From assembly GCA_964571815.1 (NCBI GenBank), contig CAZNDN010000014.1, positions 1 through 52,887 on the forward strand: a stretch of DNA of 52,887 nucleotides, read 5' to 3'. Under the pieces are notes generated by a model. That model was not told the origin of the DNA, did no database searches, and saw only the letters and a program-made list of their open reading frames with translations. A program made the position numbers and the translations under genes. Below are positions 34,781-42,825 of the stretch, in pieces. Each line of letters begins with the position of its first letter. The stretch's first letter is position 1. The DNA is from CAZNDN01 sp964571815 (GTDB lineage Bacteria; Fibrobacterota; Chitinivibrionia; Chitinivibrionales; WJKA01).

Positions 34781-35827
34781 ATGAAACGATTTTTTATTGT
34801 GTGTCTGGTTCTGGCGAGCGCGGGGGTCGCGGAGGCACGAACCGCCGAAGAGCTGGAATCCATTGTGCAGGCAAAACCCAATTTTGTCGACACGCTGTGG
34901 GGGCACCTGCTGCGTTTCTTTCCCGATTCCGTCGAGCGGGCGCGCGTTGTGGCCTTTCCTTTCCTGGACAAGGCCGGACAGAGGATATCCACGGGAGGAA
35001 CCTGGATTTCGGAGTATCTGGTGTACCTTCTGCGGGAGAGTGGGCGCTTCGAGGTGGTACCCAGAAGGGACTTTCGCAGGGCCCTTCGTCGGATCGATCT
35101 CTCGCCCAAGGATCCCGTGGACGATTCCACGGCCGCCTATATCGCACGGCAACTTGATGCTCCTTATGTTCTGACCGGCAGGGTCGCTCCGATGTCGGGT
35201 CGCTACGATGTGACCGGGAATCTCAAGGATGCCGGTACGGGGATCATTGTCACGGGCGCGACCGTGCCCGCAACGGGCAGGGCGATGGAGGAACTGGAGG
35301 AGCTTCTGTTGAAACGCAAGCAGCTCGGGACGATTCGGCCCGCCCTCCTGCGCTCCATGCTGATCCCGGGATGGGGGCAGTTTTACCGCGACCGCACTGT
35401 CATGGGATGGGTGTCGCTGGGCACGTGTCTGCCCATGCTGGGAGTTACCGCCTACTACGGTTTCGGTCCGTTCAGAGAGGCTGTGGTTGAGTGGTACGAC
35501 TTCCAAAACTATATCGACAATTCGGATGCCGTGAGGGACACCATTGCCTACTTGCAGGAGAATTGCGACAGAAGCGAACAATGTGACACCCTGACAAAGC
35601 AGGACATTTTGAAGAATATCGAAAGGAAGCTGGGCGATCCCCTTGACGAGCGGCTTGTTGAGCGGAGTGCGAAACTTGGACTTCTGGCCGTGGCCACCGG
35701 AGGATTGTGGCTGGCCAACATGGTGGACGTTATCATTGCCGGACGCAGCCTCGACCGCAAGTACCGTCTCTTTTTTACGGGCGACTTTGTCAATGAGGCC
35801 GGTGTGATCGTGTGTGTACGGTTTTAG
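34781..35827 (+). CDS. FlgO-like secreted protein with membrane C-terminus
   Basis: Product of 348 residues with a signal peptide (MKRFFIVCLVLASAGVAEA). The region from about 50 to 170 resembles FlgO/CsgG-type domains (RVVAFPFLDKAG, YLLRESGRFEVVPRRDFRRA, IARQLDAPYVLTGRV). The second half has a segment LIPGWGQFYRDRTVMGW seen in DUF5683-type proteins, plus hydrophobic helices near 230-250 and 300-320. It is the third protein in this cluster with the same N-terminal fold. AGGAAGAGG lies upstream of the ATG at 34781. FlgO itself is an outer-membrane flagellar accessory, but no flagellar gene is present, so the role is open. Confidence 0.72.
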   Translation: MKRFFIVCLVLASAGVAEARTAEELESIVQAKPNFVDTLWGHLLRFFPDSVERARVVAFPFLDKAGQRISTGGTWISEYLVYLLRESGRFEVVPRRDFRRALRRIDLSPKDPVDDSTAAYIARQLDAPYVLTGRVAPMSGRYDVTGNLKDAGTGIIVTGATVPATGRAMEELEELLLKRKQLGTIRPALLRSMLIPGWGQFYRDRTVMGWVSLGTCLPMLGVTAYYGFGPFREAVVEWYDFQNYIDNSDAVRDTIAYLQENCDRSEQCDTLTKQDILKNIERKLGDPLDERLVERSAKLGLLAVATGGLWLANMVDVIIAGRSLDRKYRLFFTGDFVNEAGVIVCVRF

Positions 35828-35839
35828 CGAAGCGCCGAA

Positions 35840-35892
35840 CGGGGGTTCCGATCCCCTGCGCGGAAGACCTCTTCCTACATGCCGGACCCCCG
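35840..35892 (+). terminator. Weak hairpin after the CsgG/TPR cluster
   Basis: CGGGGGTTCCG (35840-35850) can pair with CGGACCCCCG (35883-35892), with one bulged base and a long loop. It lies just after the last gene of the cluster. There is no T run, so it may need Rho or may not terminate. Confidence 0.3.
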
Positions 35893-36011
35893 TGAATTCC
35901 GCTCTGAACCCCATCGTGTTCGTGATGCCCGGGAAACTCAACCACGTTTGCCCAACGCGCGCGAAGGCATGTCCTGAACCGATCCAAACGCGGGGATGAA
36001 GGAGTGACTGC

Positions 36012-36646
36012 ATGAAACGGTTGTGGGCGCCCTGGCGCCTTCGGTATATCCAGCAGTTGGATAAGGGTGGAGACGACTGCATCTTCTGCTGCAAGCCAAC
36101 TGAGGACGACGATCGCGAGAACCTCATTGTGCATCGTGGCGAACATTGTTTCGTGATCATGAACCGGTATCCNNNNNNNNNNNNNNNNNNNNNNNNNNNN
36201 NNNNNNNNNNNNNNNNNNNNNNNNNNNNNNNNNNNNNNNNNNNNNNNNNNNNNNNNNNNNNNNNNNNNNNNNAGAACCTCATTGTGCATCGTGGCGAACA
36301 TTGTTTCGTGATCATGAACCGGTATCCTTACAACAATGGGCACCTGATGGTGGTGCCGTATACGCATACCGCTTCGCTGGAGGGTCTCGACGACGCCACG
36401 GTGCTGGAAATGTTCCATCTTGTCCGTCGTTGCACCGACGCTCTCACGAAGGGGTTCCGTCCCGACGGCTACAATGTCGGTATCAACCTGGGCCGGGTCG
36501 CCGGCGCCGGGATCGACTGCCATGTCCACGTGCACATCGTGCCTCGCTGGAACGGTGACACCAATTTCATGCCCGTAGTGGGGGAAACGAAGGTGATCTC
36601 CCAGGGTCTCATGGATGCCTACGATCTGCTGAAAAAGTATTTTTAG
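36012..36646 (+). CDS. HIT-family nucleotide hydrolase/transferase (interrupted only by a false gap)
   Basis: Removing the 100 N and one copy of the duplicated 55-bp end leaves 480 bases in frame and a 159-residue protein. It has the N-terminal RLWAPWRLRYIQ and zinc-type CIFCCKP of the Ap4A-phosphorylase-like HIT branch, NRYPYNNGHLMVVPYTHT, and the catalytic triad HVHVHIVPRW. Such proteins split dinucleoside polyphosphates or AMP-linked adducts. AAGGAG lies eight bases before the ATG. It is followed on the same strand after 120 bases by the radical SAM fusion gene, with no evident link. Confidence 0.9.
36118..36327. repeat. Assembly artefact: identical 55-bp ends around 100 N
   Basis: Positions 36118-36172 are identical to 36273-36327, with exactly 100 N between. 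Collapsing one copy and the N run restores an intact HIT gene frame. This is a failed overlap of contig ends, not a biological repeat. Confidence 0.95.
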
Positions 36647-36766
36647 TGGGGAAGGTTTTCCCTCTTCCCTGCCGGGAGACGTTGCGCGCGGAACAATCCG
36701 TGGGCGGAATCCTCACGCGATGGTCCGTGTCGCGCAGCGCTGCGGTGCAATCCGCTTCTATGCACC

Positions 36767-39700
36767 ATGGGACGTAACTCCAGCGTAAACACTCGAGATG
36801 GTTTCGGCGATGTGGTGCGTCTTGTCGTCGACGACGTTCCCGTGTACGTTCACCCCGAAGGACCGGACTGGTTTGTGCCTTCCGAAGCCGCGGACACACT
36901 GCTGCGGGAGCTTGTCGAGAATGGTTCGGTGCAAGGCTCACGTACGGACACCCTCTTTGGGGCGCCGGAGCCGCAACTTCTCCTGGAGAGAATCCGGCCT
37001 CGCTCGTTCCCTTCCTGTTCGGGGAGAGCCGCCTTTCACCGGCTCTCCACACTCAAGGAATGCTGGTTTCACATTACCAACCGTTGCGACATGACCTGCA
37101 CCCACTGTATGTTTTCGTCGGGCGGGTCCGCCGACGCTCGTGAACTCCCGCCCGCACTCCTCCGTCGGACCGTCGGAGAGGCCATGGAACTGGGCACCCG
37201 GATCTTCTTTTTCACCGGAGGGGAACCGTTCGTGTATCCGGGTTTCACGTCGGTGTGCGACGAAATCCTTGAGCGGGACGACACCCATGTGGTGGTGTTG
37301 ACCAACGGCCGAAGACTTCTTCGGCACGAGACCTGGTTCGATTCTCTTCCCGCGGGCCGGCTGCATCTGCAGGTAAGCATCGACGGCGATCGGGTGCGTC
37401 ACGATGCCGTCCGGGGAGACGGTGCTTACGAGGCGCTTCTGGGGTCCCTGGAGTTCCTTCGGGCTCGAACCATTCCGGTTACCCTCGCGATGTCGGTGGG
37501 ACGGCACAACCTGCCCGCCATGACCTCCGTGGTCGAAACCGCTTCGCGGTTCGACGTTTCGGCCGTGCATTTTATGTGGCTTTTCAGGCGGGGGCGGGCC
37601 GCCCGTGACGATGAGATCGGGATCGACTCCCTGACAAAGGGATTGCTGGGTGCCTGGCGCCTGGCGCAACGCCGCGGTGTGGTCATTGACAACATCGAAG
37701 CACTTCGTTCGCAGGTATTCATGGTCCCCGGTACCCGGTTCGACCTCGCAGGCAGCGGGTGGGAGAGCCTTGCGGTCGGGCCCGACGGCGGTGTCTATCC
37801 CAGTCCCGCGCTCGTGGGCACGCCGGATCTTCACTGCGGCCACGTTTCGGACGGGTTGGAGACGATATGGCGCCACAGTCCCGTCCTGGAGCGTGTCCGC
37901 GCGGCCTCCCTGGTCGATTTGCCCGGTACCGGCCGGGATCCCCTGCGTTTCCTTGTGGGCGGAGGGGATATGGACCACAGTTTCCATGCCGCCGGAACAC
38001 TGGTGGGCGACGATCCCCACCTGCCCCTGTACCGAGCTGTCGTCGGTGCCCTCATTGCAGAGCATGCGCGGGAACATCGGGATCCCGACGGGGTCGGGCT
38101 GCGGTGTCGAATGGGTGAATGCCTGAGCGAGTGCGGACCGGACAGCGGACCGGTTATGTTCACCCACTCCAACTGTGTGCAATCCCTGGCCGGCAACGAC
38201 AGCCACGGCCTGGTCCGATCGTTTTACAGCCGCGCGGCGGAGACGACCAACGAAGAGATCCTCAATCCGGTATCGTACGGCGAGGAGAACCTGGACCATA
38301 TTCCCCGAAAGATGCGGGTTCGGTCGTACGGATGCGGCAGTCCGGTCCTGGACTGCGACCTGAAGCCGGGTATGGGCATTGCCGACCTGGGCAGCGGCAC
38401 CGGTATCGAGTGTTTCATCGCTGCAAAGGCCGTGGGGCCCGCGGGTCGCGTGTACGGTATCGATATGTCGCGGGCCATGCTCGACCGCGCCGAGGAAGGC
38501 AGGAAGCGGGTTGCGGCAAACCTGGGCTACGCCAACGTGGAGTTCAGGGCCGGACTGCTGGAGAAAATCGGCCTTGAAGACAACTCGCTGGACTTCGTCA
38601 TTTCCAACTGTGTTGTGAACCTGACCGCCGACAAGCGGAGCGTGTTCGAGGAAATCCTCCGGGTGCTCAAGCCGGGCGGCTCCCTGTGCATTTCCGACAT
38701 CGTGACCATGACCGACATTCCCATCGAGATGAAATACAACGAGCGCATGAGGGGGGAGTGTCTGGGCGGGGCCATGCGGCAGCGCGAATTATTTGCCGTA
38801 GTGGCCGAAGTCGGGTTCGAATGCATTTACCTCGTGCGGAGATACGAATACCGCCGGGTCAACGATTATCCTTTTTATGCAATTACTTACCGTGCGGAAA
38901 AGCCTCGCGCACGCGCACGCACGAGCCTCATCTACCGGGGCCCGCATCGCTCGGTGACCGTGGAGGACGGCACCGTGGTTGCTCGCGGATACGCGGCGGA
39001 GGTGGATGTGGGGGGGGCGCGGTTGAATCCGGATGCGTTTTTCGTGCTCGATGAATTGGGACAGGTGTCCAACGTTGAGCAAGAGACGGCCTGCGGCGTG
39101 TTTGTGAATCCGACGAGCGGGAAGGCCGCCGGCTCTTCGAGCGAATCGACGTCGGCCGGTCGGCGGGACAAAGATTGTATCGTATGCGGTGCGCCCCTGG
39201 AGTACTTCCCCGTGAACCGGTCCCTGACCTGCACACTGTGCGGGCTTCAGCACCAGGCAAATGCCGCGTGTGTCGAGGGTCACTTTGTCTGCGATCAATG
39301 CCACCGTCTCGACGCAGCGGAAGTGACCATCGTGCTGTGCCGTGCCTCGACGGAGACCGACCCGGTCGCGCTCTTCGAAAGAATCAGCTCTCACCCTGCC
39401 TTTCCCCTGCACGGTCCACAGTATCACAGCCTCGTACCGGCCGTCATTGTTGCAGCGTATCGAAATGCGGGAGGGAACCTCCCGGCGGGAGCGATTGCAA
39501 CCGCCGTCGAACGGGGATCGACCGTGGCGGGGGGCTCATGTGCGTTTCTGGGCGCATGCGGTGCGGCTCTCGGCGCGGGAACGGCATTGTCGATTATTCT
39601 CGGCGGCACGCCGCTCAACGCGGAGGTCAGGCGGACGGTGCAGACGGTTACGGCCGAAATCCTTGCCCGAATCGGCGCCTTTTCGGCGGCACGATGCTGC

Positions 39701-39907
39701 CGAAGGGATTGCCTGATCGCCATAACGCAGGTTGTTGAGCTTTCGGCCGACATCCTTTCGGTTCCTCTTCACGCGGAGTCTCCCCGGCCCTGCGCACAAT
39801 CATCGCGCAACGAGCACTGCATCGGCCCACGCTGTCCGTGGTGGTCCCGGAAGAAGGACGCCGAAGCGGATCGGGCGCCCGCGGCAGCGACAATCGAAAG
39901 GAGATGA
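36767..39907 (+). CDS. Radical SAM / ArsM-like methyltransferase / DUF5714-like fusion
   Basis: Product of 1046 residues with four parts. Residues 13-55 resemble a PqqD-like module. Residues 97-330 form a radical SAM domain with CX3CX2C (C107, C111, C114 in RCDMTCTHC) and the SAM-binding FFTGGEP. A cysteine-bearing segment (C357, C447, C452, C456) may hold a further cluster. Residues 485-710 form a methyltransferase of the arsenite methyltransferase (ArsM) type, with YGCGSP, IADLGSGTGIECF, VISNCVVNLT (C615) and GECLGGA (C664), the positions of the ArsM catalytic cysteines. Residues 803-1024 hold many cysteines (CIVCGAP, CTLCG, CDQCH, GGSC), as in DUF5714. The start lacks a ribosome site. A radical SAM step joined to methylation of arsenic or another soft element is inferred; the substrate is unknown. 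Confidence 0.85.
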   Translation: MGRNSSVNTRDGFGDVVRLVVDDVPVYVHPEGPDWFVPSEAADTLLRELVENGSVQGSRTDTLFGAPEPQLLLERIRPRSFPSCSGRAAFHRLSTLKECWFHITNRCDMTCTHCMFSSGGSADARELPPALLRRTVGEAMELGTRIFFFTGGEPFVYPGFTSVCDEILERDDTHVVVLTNGRRLLRHETWFDSLPAGRLHLQVSIDGDRVRHDAVRGDGAYEALLGSLEFLRARTIPVTLAMSVGRHNLPAMTSVVETASRFDVSAVHFMWLFRRGRAARDDEIGIDSLTKGLLGAWRLAQRRGVVIDNIEALRSQVFMVPGTRFDLAGSGWESLAVGPDGGVYPSPALVGTPDLHCGHVSDGLETIWRHSPVLERVRAASLVDLPGTGRDPLRFLVGGGDMDHSFHAAGTLVGDDPHLPLYRAVVGALIAEHAREHRDPDGVGLRCRMGECLSECGPDSGPVMFTHSNCVQSLAGNDSHGLVRSFYSRAAETTNEEILNPVSYGEENLDHIPRKMRVRSYGCGSPVLDCDLKPGMGIADLGSGTGIECFIAAKAVGPAGRVYGIDMSRAMLDRAEEGRKRVAANLGYANVEFRAGLLEKIGLEDNSLDFVISNCVVNLTADKRSVFEEILRVLKPGGSLCISDIVTMTDIPIEMKYNERMRGECLGGAMRQRELFAVVAEVGFECIYLVRRYEYRRVNDYPFYAITYRAEKPRARARTSLIYRGPHRSVTVEDGTVVARGYAAEVDVGGARLNPDAFFVLDELGQVSNVEQETACGVFVNPTSGKAAGSSSESTSAGRRDKDCIVCGAPLEYFPVNRSLTCTLCGLQHQANAACVEGHFVCDQCHRLDAAEVTIVLCRASTETDPVALFERISSHPAFPLHGPQYHSLVPAVIVAAYRNAGGNLPAGAIATAVERGSTVAGGSCAFLGACGAALGAGTALSIILGGTPLNAEVRRTVQTVTAEILARIGAFSAARCCRRDCLIAITQVVELSADILSVPLHAESPRPCAQSSRNEHCIGPRCPWWSRKKDAEADRAPAAATIERR
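39897..39903 (+). promoter_or_regulatory. Ribosome binding site that points to a non-AUG start
   Basis: AAAGGAG lies eight bases before an ATT codon at 39912, in frame with the thioredoxin-like protein. The ATG codons at 39904 and 39907 are too close to the site; the first opens an eight-residue reading frame that ends at 39930. Confidence 0.5.
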
Positions 39908-39911
39908 TGAA

Positions 39912-40445
39912 ATTGCCCCACGGGAAGTAGTGGTCATTGCTACGGAACCTCCGTGTCCGCGGTGCGCTCTGCTGGGAGAGATGGTGGAGGATATCTGCGG
40001 CGCACTGCCCGGTGATTTCTCCACGGAACACCTATCGTTCGAATCGGAACGCGCCCGGTCAATCGCACGGGAACTCGGTCTGGAGGCGGCAACGGCCAAA
40101 CAGGTCGCCGCGCGACTGGGTACGGACATTGACTGGGAGAGCGTTCGCGCGCTGATTGCCGATCCGCCGCCGTGTGAGTCGGCTGCAGGCGCGCGGGGAG
40201 AGAGTGCGAGGAAGTGGTCGCCGGCGCTGGATGAAGCACTGCGTGAACTGCAGCAGTCGGCGCGCGCGGTTGGAGTCCTCATGACCCCGCTGCTTGTGAT
40301 CGACGGCCGTGTTGTGCACGAAGGAAGCGTGCCGTCTGTGCCGAGGGCGCGCGCAGGGCTTGAGACCGATTGCGGTCGGGAAGGGGCGCCCGATAAACCT
40401 TCGGAAACATCGCGGAAAGGGCACGCCACTTCACCCGCAAGCTGA
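39912..40445 (+). CDS. Thioredoxin-like protein with CPRC motif
   Basis: Product of about 177 residues with a thioredoxin-type first strand and redox motif VVVIATEPPCPRCALLGEMV, then a cis-proline segment MTPLLVIDGRVVHEG, as in small redox-active disulfide proteins. The C-terminal 35 residues look disordered. No ATG or TTG lies in frame near the start. An ATT at 39912 is well placed after AAAGGAG, and a GTG at 39930 overlaps the stop of a short upstream frame. A one-base sequencing error joining the ATG at 39907 is the other explanation. It follows the fusion gene by four bases, so it is probably its reductant or a handling partner for its thiol chemistry. Its end faces citrate synthase, 22 bases away. 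Confidence 0.75.
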   Translation: MAPREVVVIATEPPCPRCALLGEMVEDICGALPGDFSTEHLSFESERARSIARELGLEAATAKQVAARLGTDIDWESVRALIADPPPCESAAGARGESARKWSPALDEALRELQQSARAVGVLMTPLLVIDGRVVHEGSVPSVPRARAGLETDCGREGAPDKPSETSRKGHATSPAS

Positions 40446-40467
40446 TGCACCCGGGAACGCCACTGAG

Positions 40468-41769
40468 CTACTTCTTCTTTCGCTTCTGCAGAGGGATATA
40501 TTCTTTCCGCTGCGGGCCGACATAGATCTGGCGCGGCCTGCAGATCTTCATGTTCGGTGTCAGCCGCGCTTCCCGCCACTGTGCAATCCAGCCGGGCAGC
40601 CTCCCCAGGGCGAACATCACGGTGAGCATGTTGGTCGGGATACCAATGGCACGGTAGACGATGCCGGTGTAGAAATCGACATTGGGATACAGCTTGCGTT
40701 CCTTGAAATAGTCGTCTTCCAGCGCATGCTCCTCAAGCTCCATGGCGATGTCCAGGAGGGGATCGCGTACCTTGAGCAGGGGAAGCAGATCCTTGCACAG
40801 CTTCTTGGCTATCTTCGCGCGAGGATCGTAGTTCTTGTAGACCGCGTGGCCGAATCCCATCAGCCGGAAGGCGTCGTCGCGATCCTTTGCCTGCCGAATG
40901 TACTTCTTGACGTTTTTGTTGTCGTTTCTGATCTTGCTGAGCATTTCGATGACCGCCTGGTTGGCGCCGCCGTGCAGGTGTCCCCACAGGGCACAGATAC
41001 TGGCCGACATCGCCGCGTAGAGGTTGGCGCCCGAGCTGGCCACCAGTCGCGATGCGGTCGTGGAGCAGTTCTGCCCGTGGTCGACATGCAGAATGAGCAG
41101 CTTGTTCAGCGCCGTGACGATTTCCGGCCGGATCTCGTAGTTGTTCACCGGCGAAGAATACATCATGTTGAGGAAATTGGCGCAGTAGCTCAAATCGTGC
41201 CGGGGGTATACCACCGGTTCGCCCAGAGACTTCTTGTACGAGAACGCCGCAATGGTTCGCACCTTCGAAACCAGCCGCGCGGCCGTGATGTCGAATGTCG
41301 GGTCCTTGTGGCTCAACTCCGGATGGAAGCTGGACAACGAGGTCACCATCGACGCCAGAATCCCCATCGGATGCGTGTCGGCGGGGAAACCGCTGAAAAA
41401 ATGGTGCATGTTCTCGTGAATCATCGAGTGCTGATTCAGGTGCCTGCTGAACCGTCGAAGTTCGGCGGCCGTGGGCAGTGTTCCATGCACCAGCAGGTAG
41501 GCAACCTCGACGAAGGAGCAGTTCTCTACGAGGCTCTCGATGTCGTAACCGCGGTAGCGGAGAATCCCCCGCTCACCGTCGACCCACGTGATGGTGCTCA
41601 GGCAGGATGACGTGTTGGCAAAGCCGTTGTCGTACGTAAAACAGTCGGCTTCACGCTTGAGCCGCGAAATGTCGATACCGACCTGCCCTTCGGTCCCGTG
41701 GACTACGGGAAGTGAAACCTCTTTTTCGCCCAGCGTAAGGCGTGCTTCGGTAATCCCTTTGTCGGCCAT
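40468..41769 (-). CDS. gltA: Citrate synthase
   Basis: Product of 433 residues of the long, hexameric Gram-negative type. It has a beta-rich N-terminus (LPVVHGTEGQVGIDIS, GERGILRYRGYDIESL), the histidine and substrate sites HVDHGQNCSTTASR, LWGHLHGGANQ and MGFGHAVYKNYDPRA, and the catalytic aspartate in YPNVDFYTG. It condenses acetyl-CoA and oxaloacetate as the first step of the citric acid cycle. AAAGGGA lies five bases before the ATG. The 266-base stretch upstream has no gene and no clear terminator. The end is convergent with the thioredoxin-like gene. It has a lysine-rich C-terminus, KRKKK. Confidence 0.95.
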   Translation of the reverse strand: MADKGITEARLTLGEKEVSLPVVHGTEGQVGIDISRLKREADCFTYDNGFANTSSCLSTITWVDGERGILRYRGYDIESLVENCSFVEVAYLLVHGTLPTAAELRRFSRHLNQHSMIHENMHHFFSGFPADTHPMGILASMVTSLSSFHPELSHKDPTFDITAARLVSKVRTIAAFSYKKSLGEPVVYPRHDLSYCANFLNMMYSSPVNNYEIRPEIVTALNKLLILHVDHGQNCSTTASRLVASSGANLYAAMSASICALWGHLHGGANQAVIEMLSKIRNDNKNVKKYIRQAKDRDDAFRLMGFGHAVYKNYDPRAKIAKKLCKDLLPLLKVRDPLLDIAMELEEHALEDDYFKERKLYPNVDFYTGIVYRAIGIPTNMLTVMFALGRLPGWIAQWREARLTPNMKICRPRQIYVGPQRKEYIPLQKRKKK

Positions 41770-42035
41770 AGTAATCCCTTTCCGTGTGCCTCGGAGCCCG
41801 GCGTGTGCCCCGCCGTACTCAGTGTGTCGTTTCCGGGGCTTTTTGTACCAAAATACACTCTTTCACCCTTCGAAGCATACGGAGCACGAGGCGGGATGTC
41901 GGGATGTGTTGCCCGAGGTTTGTCAGGGAGGTACAACGGCGATTTTCGATCGGAAGAGCCGGTATGTGAGCTCGGCGCAGCGTTGGCGAGCCCGGAAAGA
42001 GCTGGGCGTACCGAGACCGGCCCGTGCGGCCTCAC

Positions 42036-42584
42036 TCACTCATCGTCATCACCCACTACCACAATGCGATCTCCGTCTCCTCCCCGGGACCGGCGCCCGG
42101 GTTCCGGCGATGCGGGTGTGCCCTGGAGTTCGCTGACAATATCGGATTTATCGGGATCTACGGTGAGAATACTACCGGTGTCGTCGTCGGGAAGCGACGT
42201 GTAGCGTTCGACGATCGTTCGGAGCTTGTCGTTGGTTTCGCGCAGGCGCGTGACCAGAATCCTGATCATGTTGACCATCCAGAAAGGGATTCTGGACAAC
42301 TGGTCTTCAAATACCTTCCTGGTGATCACGATACACTCTGTGGGCTCGACCGCTTGCACGCTTGCCGATCTCTTGCTTTTGTCAATCATCGCCATCTCGC
42401 CGAACATGGCCTTGGGACCCAGGGTGCACAACTCGACCTCTTTGGCTCCCCCGCTTTCGCTCATCGTCTTGAAGATGCGCACGCGGCCGGAGTCGATGAT
42501 ATACATGCCGTCGCAGTCGCTGTTCTCCGAGAAAACCATCTCACCGCGTCTGTATTTTTTCTTCCTGGTCGAGTAGTACCGCAT
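42036..42584 (-). CDS. Cyclic nucleotide-binding domain protein without DNA-binding domain
   Basis: Product of 182 residues. The cNMP-binding fold spans about 12-130: GEMVFSENSDCDGMYIID, GRVRIFK and the phosphate-binding cassette FGEMAMIDKSKRSASVQA with the arginine that contacts the cyclic phosphate. No helix-turn-helix follows, so it is not a CRP-type regulator. Instead it ends in a charged, glycine-rich tail (SRGGDGDRIVVVGDDDE). It may sense a cyclic nucleotide and act by protein contact, or it may be a degenerate sensor. GGGGGA lies five bases before the ATG at 42584. It has its own promoter and stands divergent from the DUF2007-like gene. Confidence 0.85.
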   Translation of the reverse strand: MRYYSTRKKKYRRGEMVFSENSDCDGMYIIDSGRVRIFKTMSESGGAKEVELCTLGPKAMFGEMAMIDKSKRSASVQAVEPTECIVITRKVFEDQLSRIPFWMVNMIRILVTRLRETNDKLRTIVERYTSLPDDDTGSILTVDPDKSDIVSELQGTPASPEPGRRSRGGDGDRIVVVGDDDE

Positions 42585-42654
42585 AGCAGTCCCCCGGGCA
42601 GGGTGAAGAAAGTAGTGCCGCTTTCCGCACCGGACATCCCGATACAGTACCATA

Positions 42655-42683
42655 AGTATATCATCAATGGATTCGGATTTCCA
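42655..42683 (-). promoter_or_regulatory. Promoter of the cyclic nucleotide-binding gene
   Basis: On the minus strand, TGGAAA (42683-42678) and TATACT (42660-42655) are 17 bases apart, about 70 bases before the start codon. Confidence 0.5.
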
Positions 42684-42825
42684 GATTCCCCGCGCCCGCC
42701 CGGCAGAGGTTGGGCACGGAGAGACGGTCTGCCCGGCGGTGCGGGGCGATGTGTATTTTTCCCGGGTGCCGCGATGGGTGCGGGCTGGTTCGTTCGCTGT
42801 GTTACGAGACCCGAGGGAGTCTGCG

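Noticed and set aside
36118..36327. Direct repeats of 55 bp at the HIT gene and the oxidoreductase gene
   Set aside because: They flank runs of exactly 100 N, and collapsing them restores intact reading frames, so they are assembly ends and not mobile-element duplications.
39904..39930. Eight-residue frame MMKLPHGK as a true leader peptide gene
   Set aside because: The ATG codons are too close to the ribosome site, and one base change would merge it with the thioredoxin frame. It is kept only as an alternative explanation of the start.
41770..42035. Plus-strand open frame from 41803 in the gltA-cNMP gene gap
   Set aside because: It continues antisense into the cyclic nucleotide-binding gene, lacks a ribosome site and shows no recognisable pattern. 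The gap itself holds nothing I can name.
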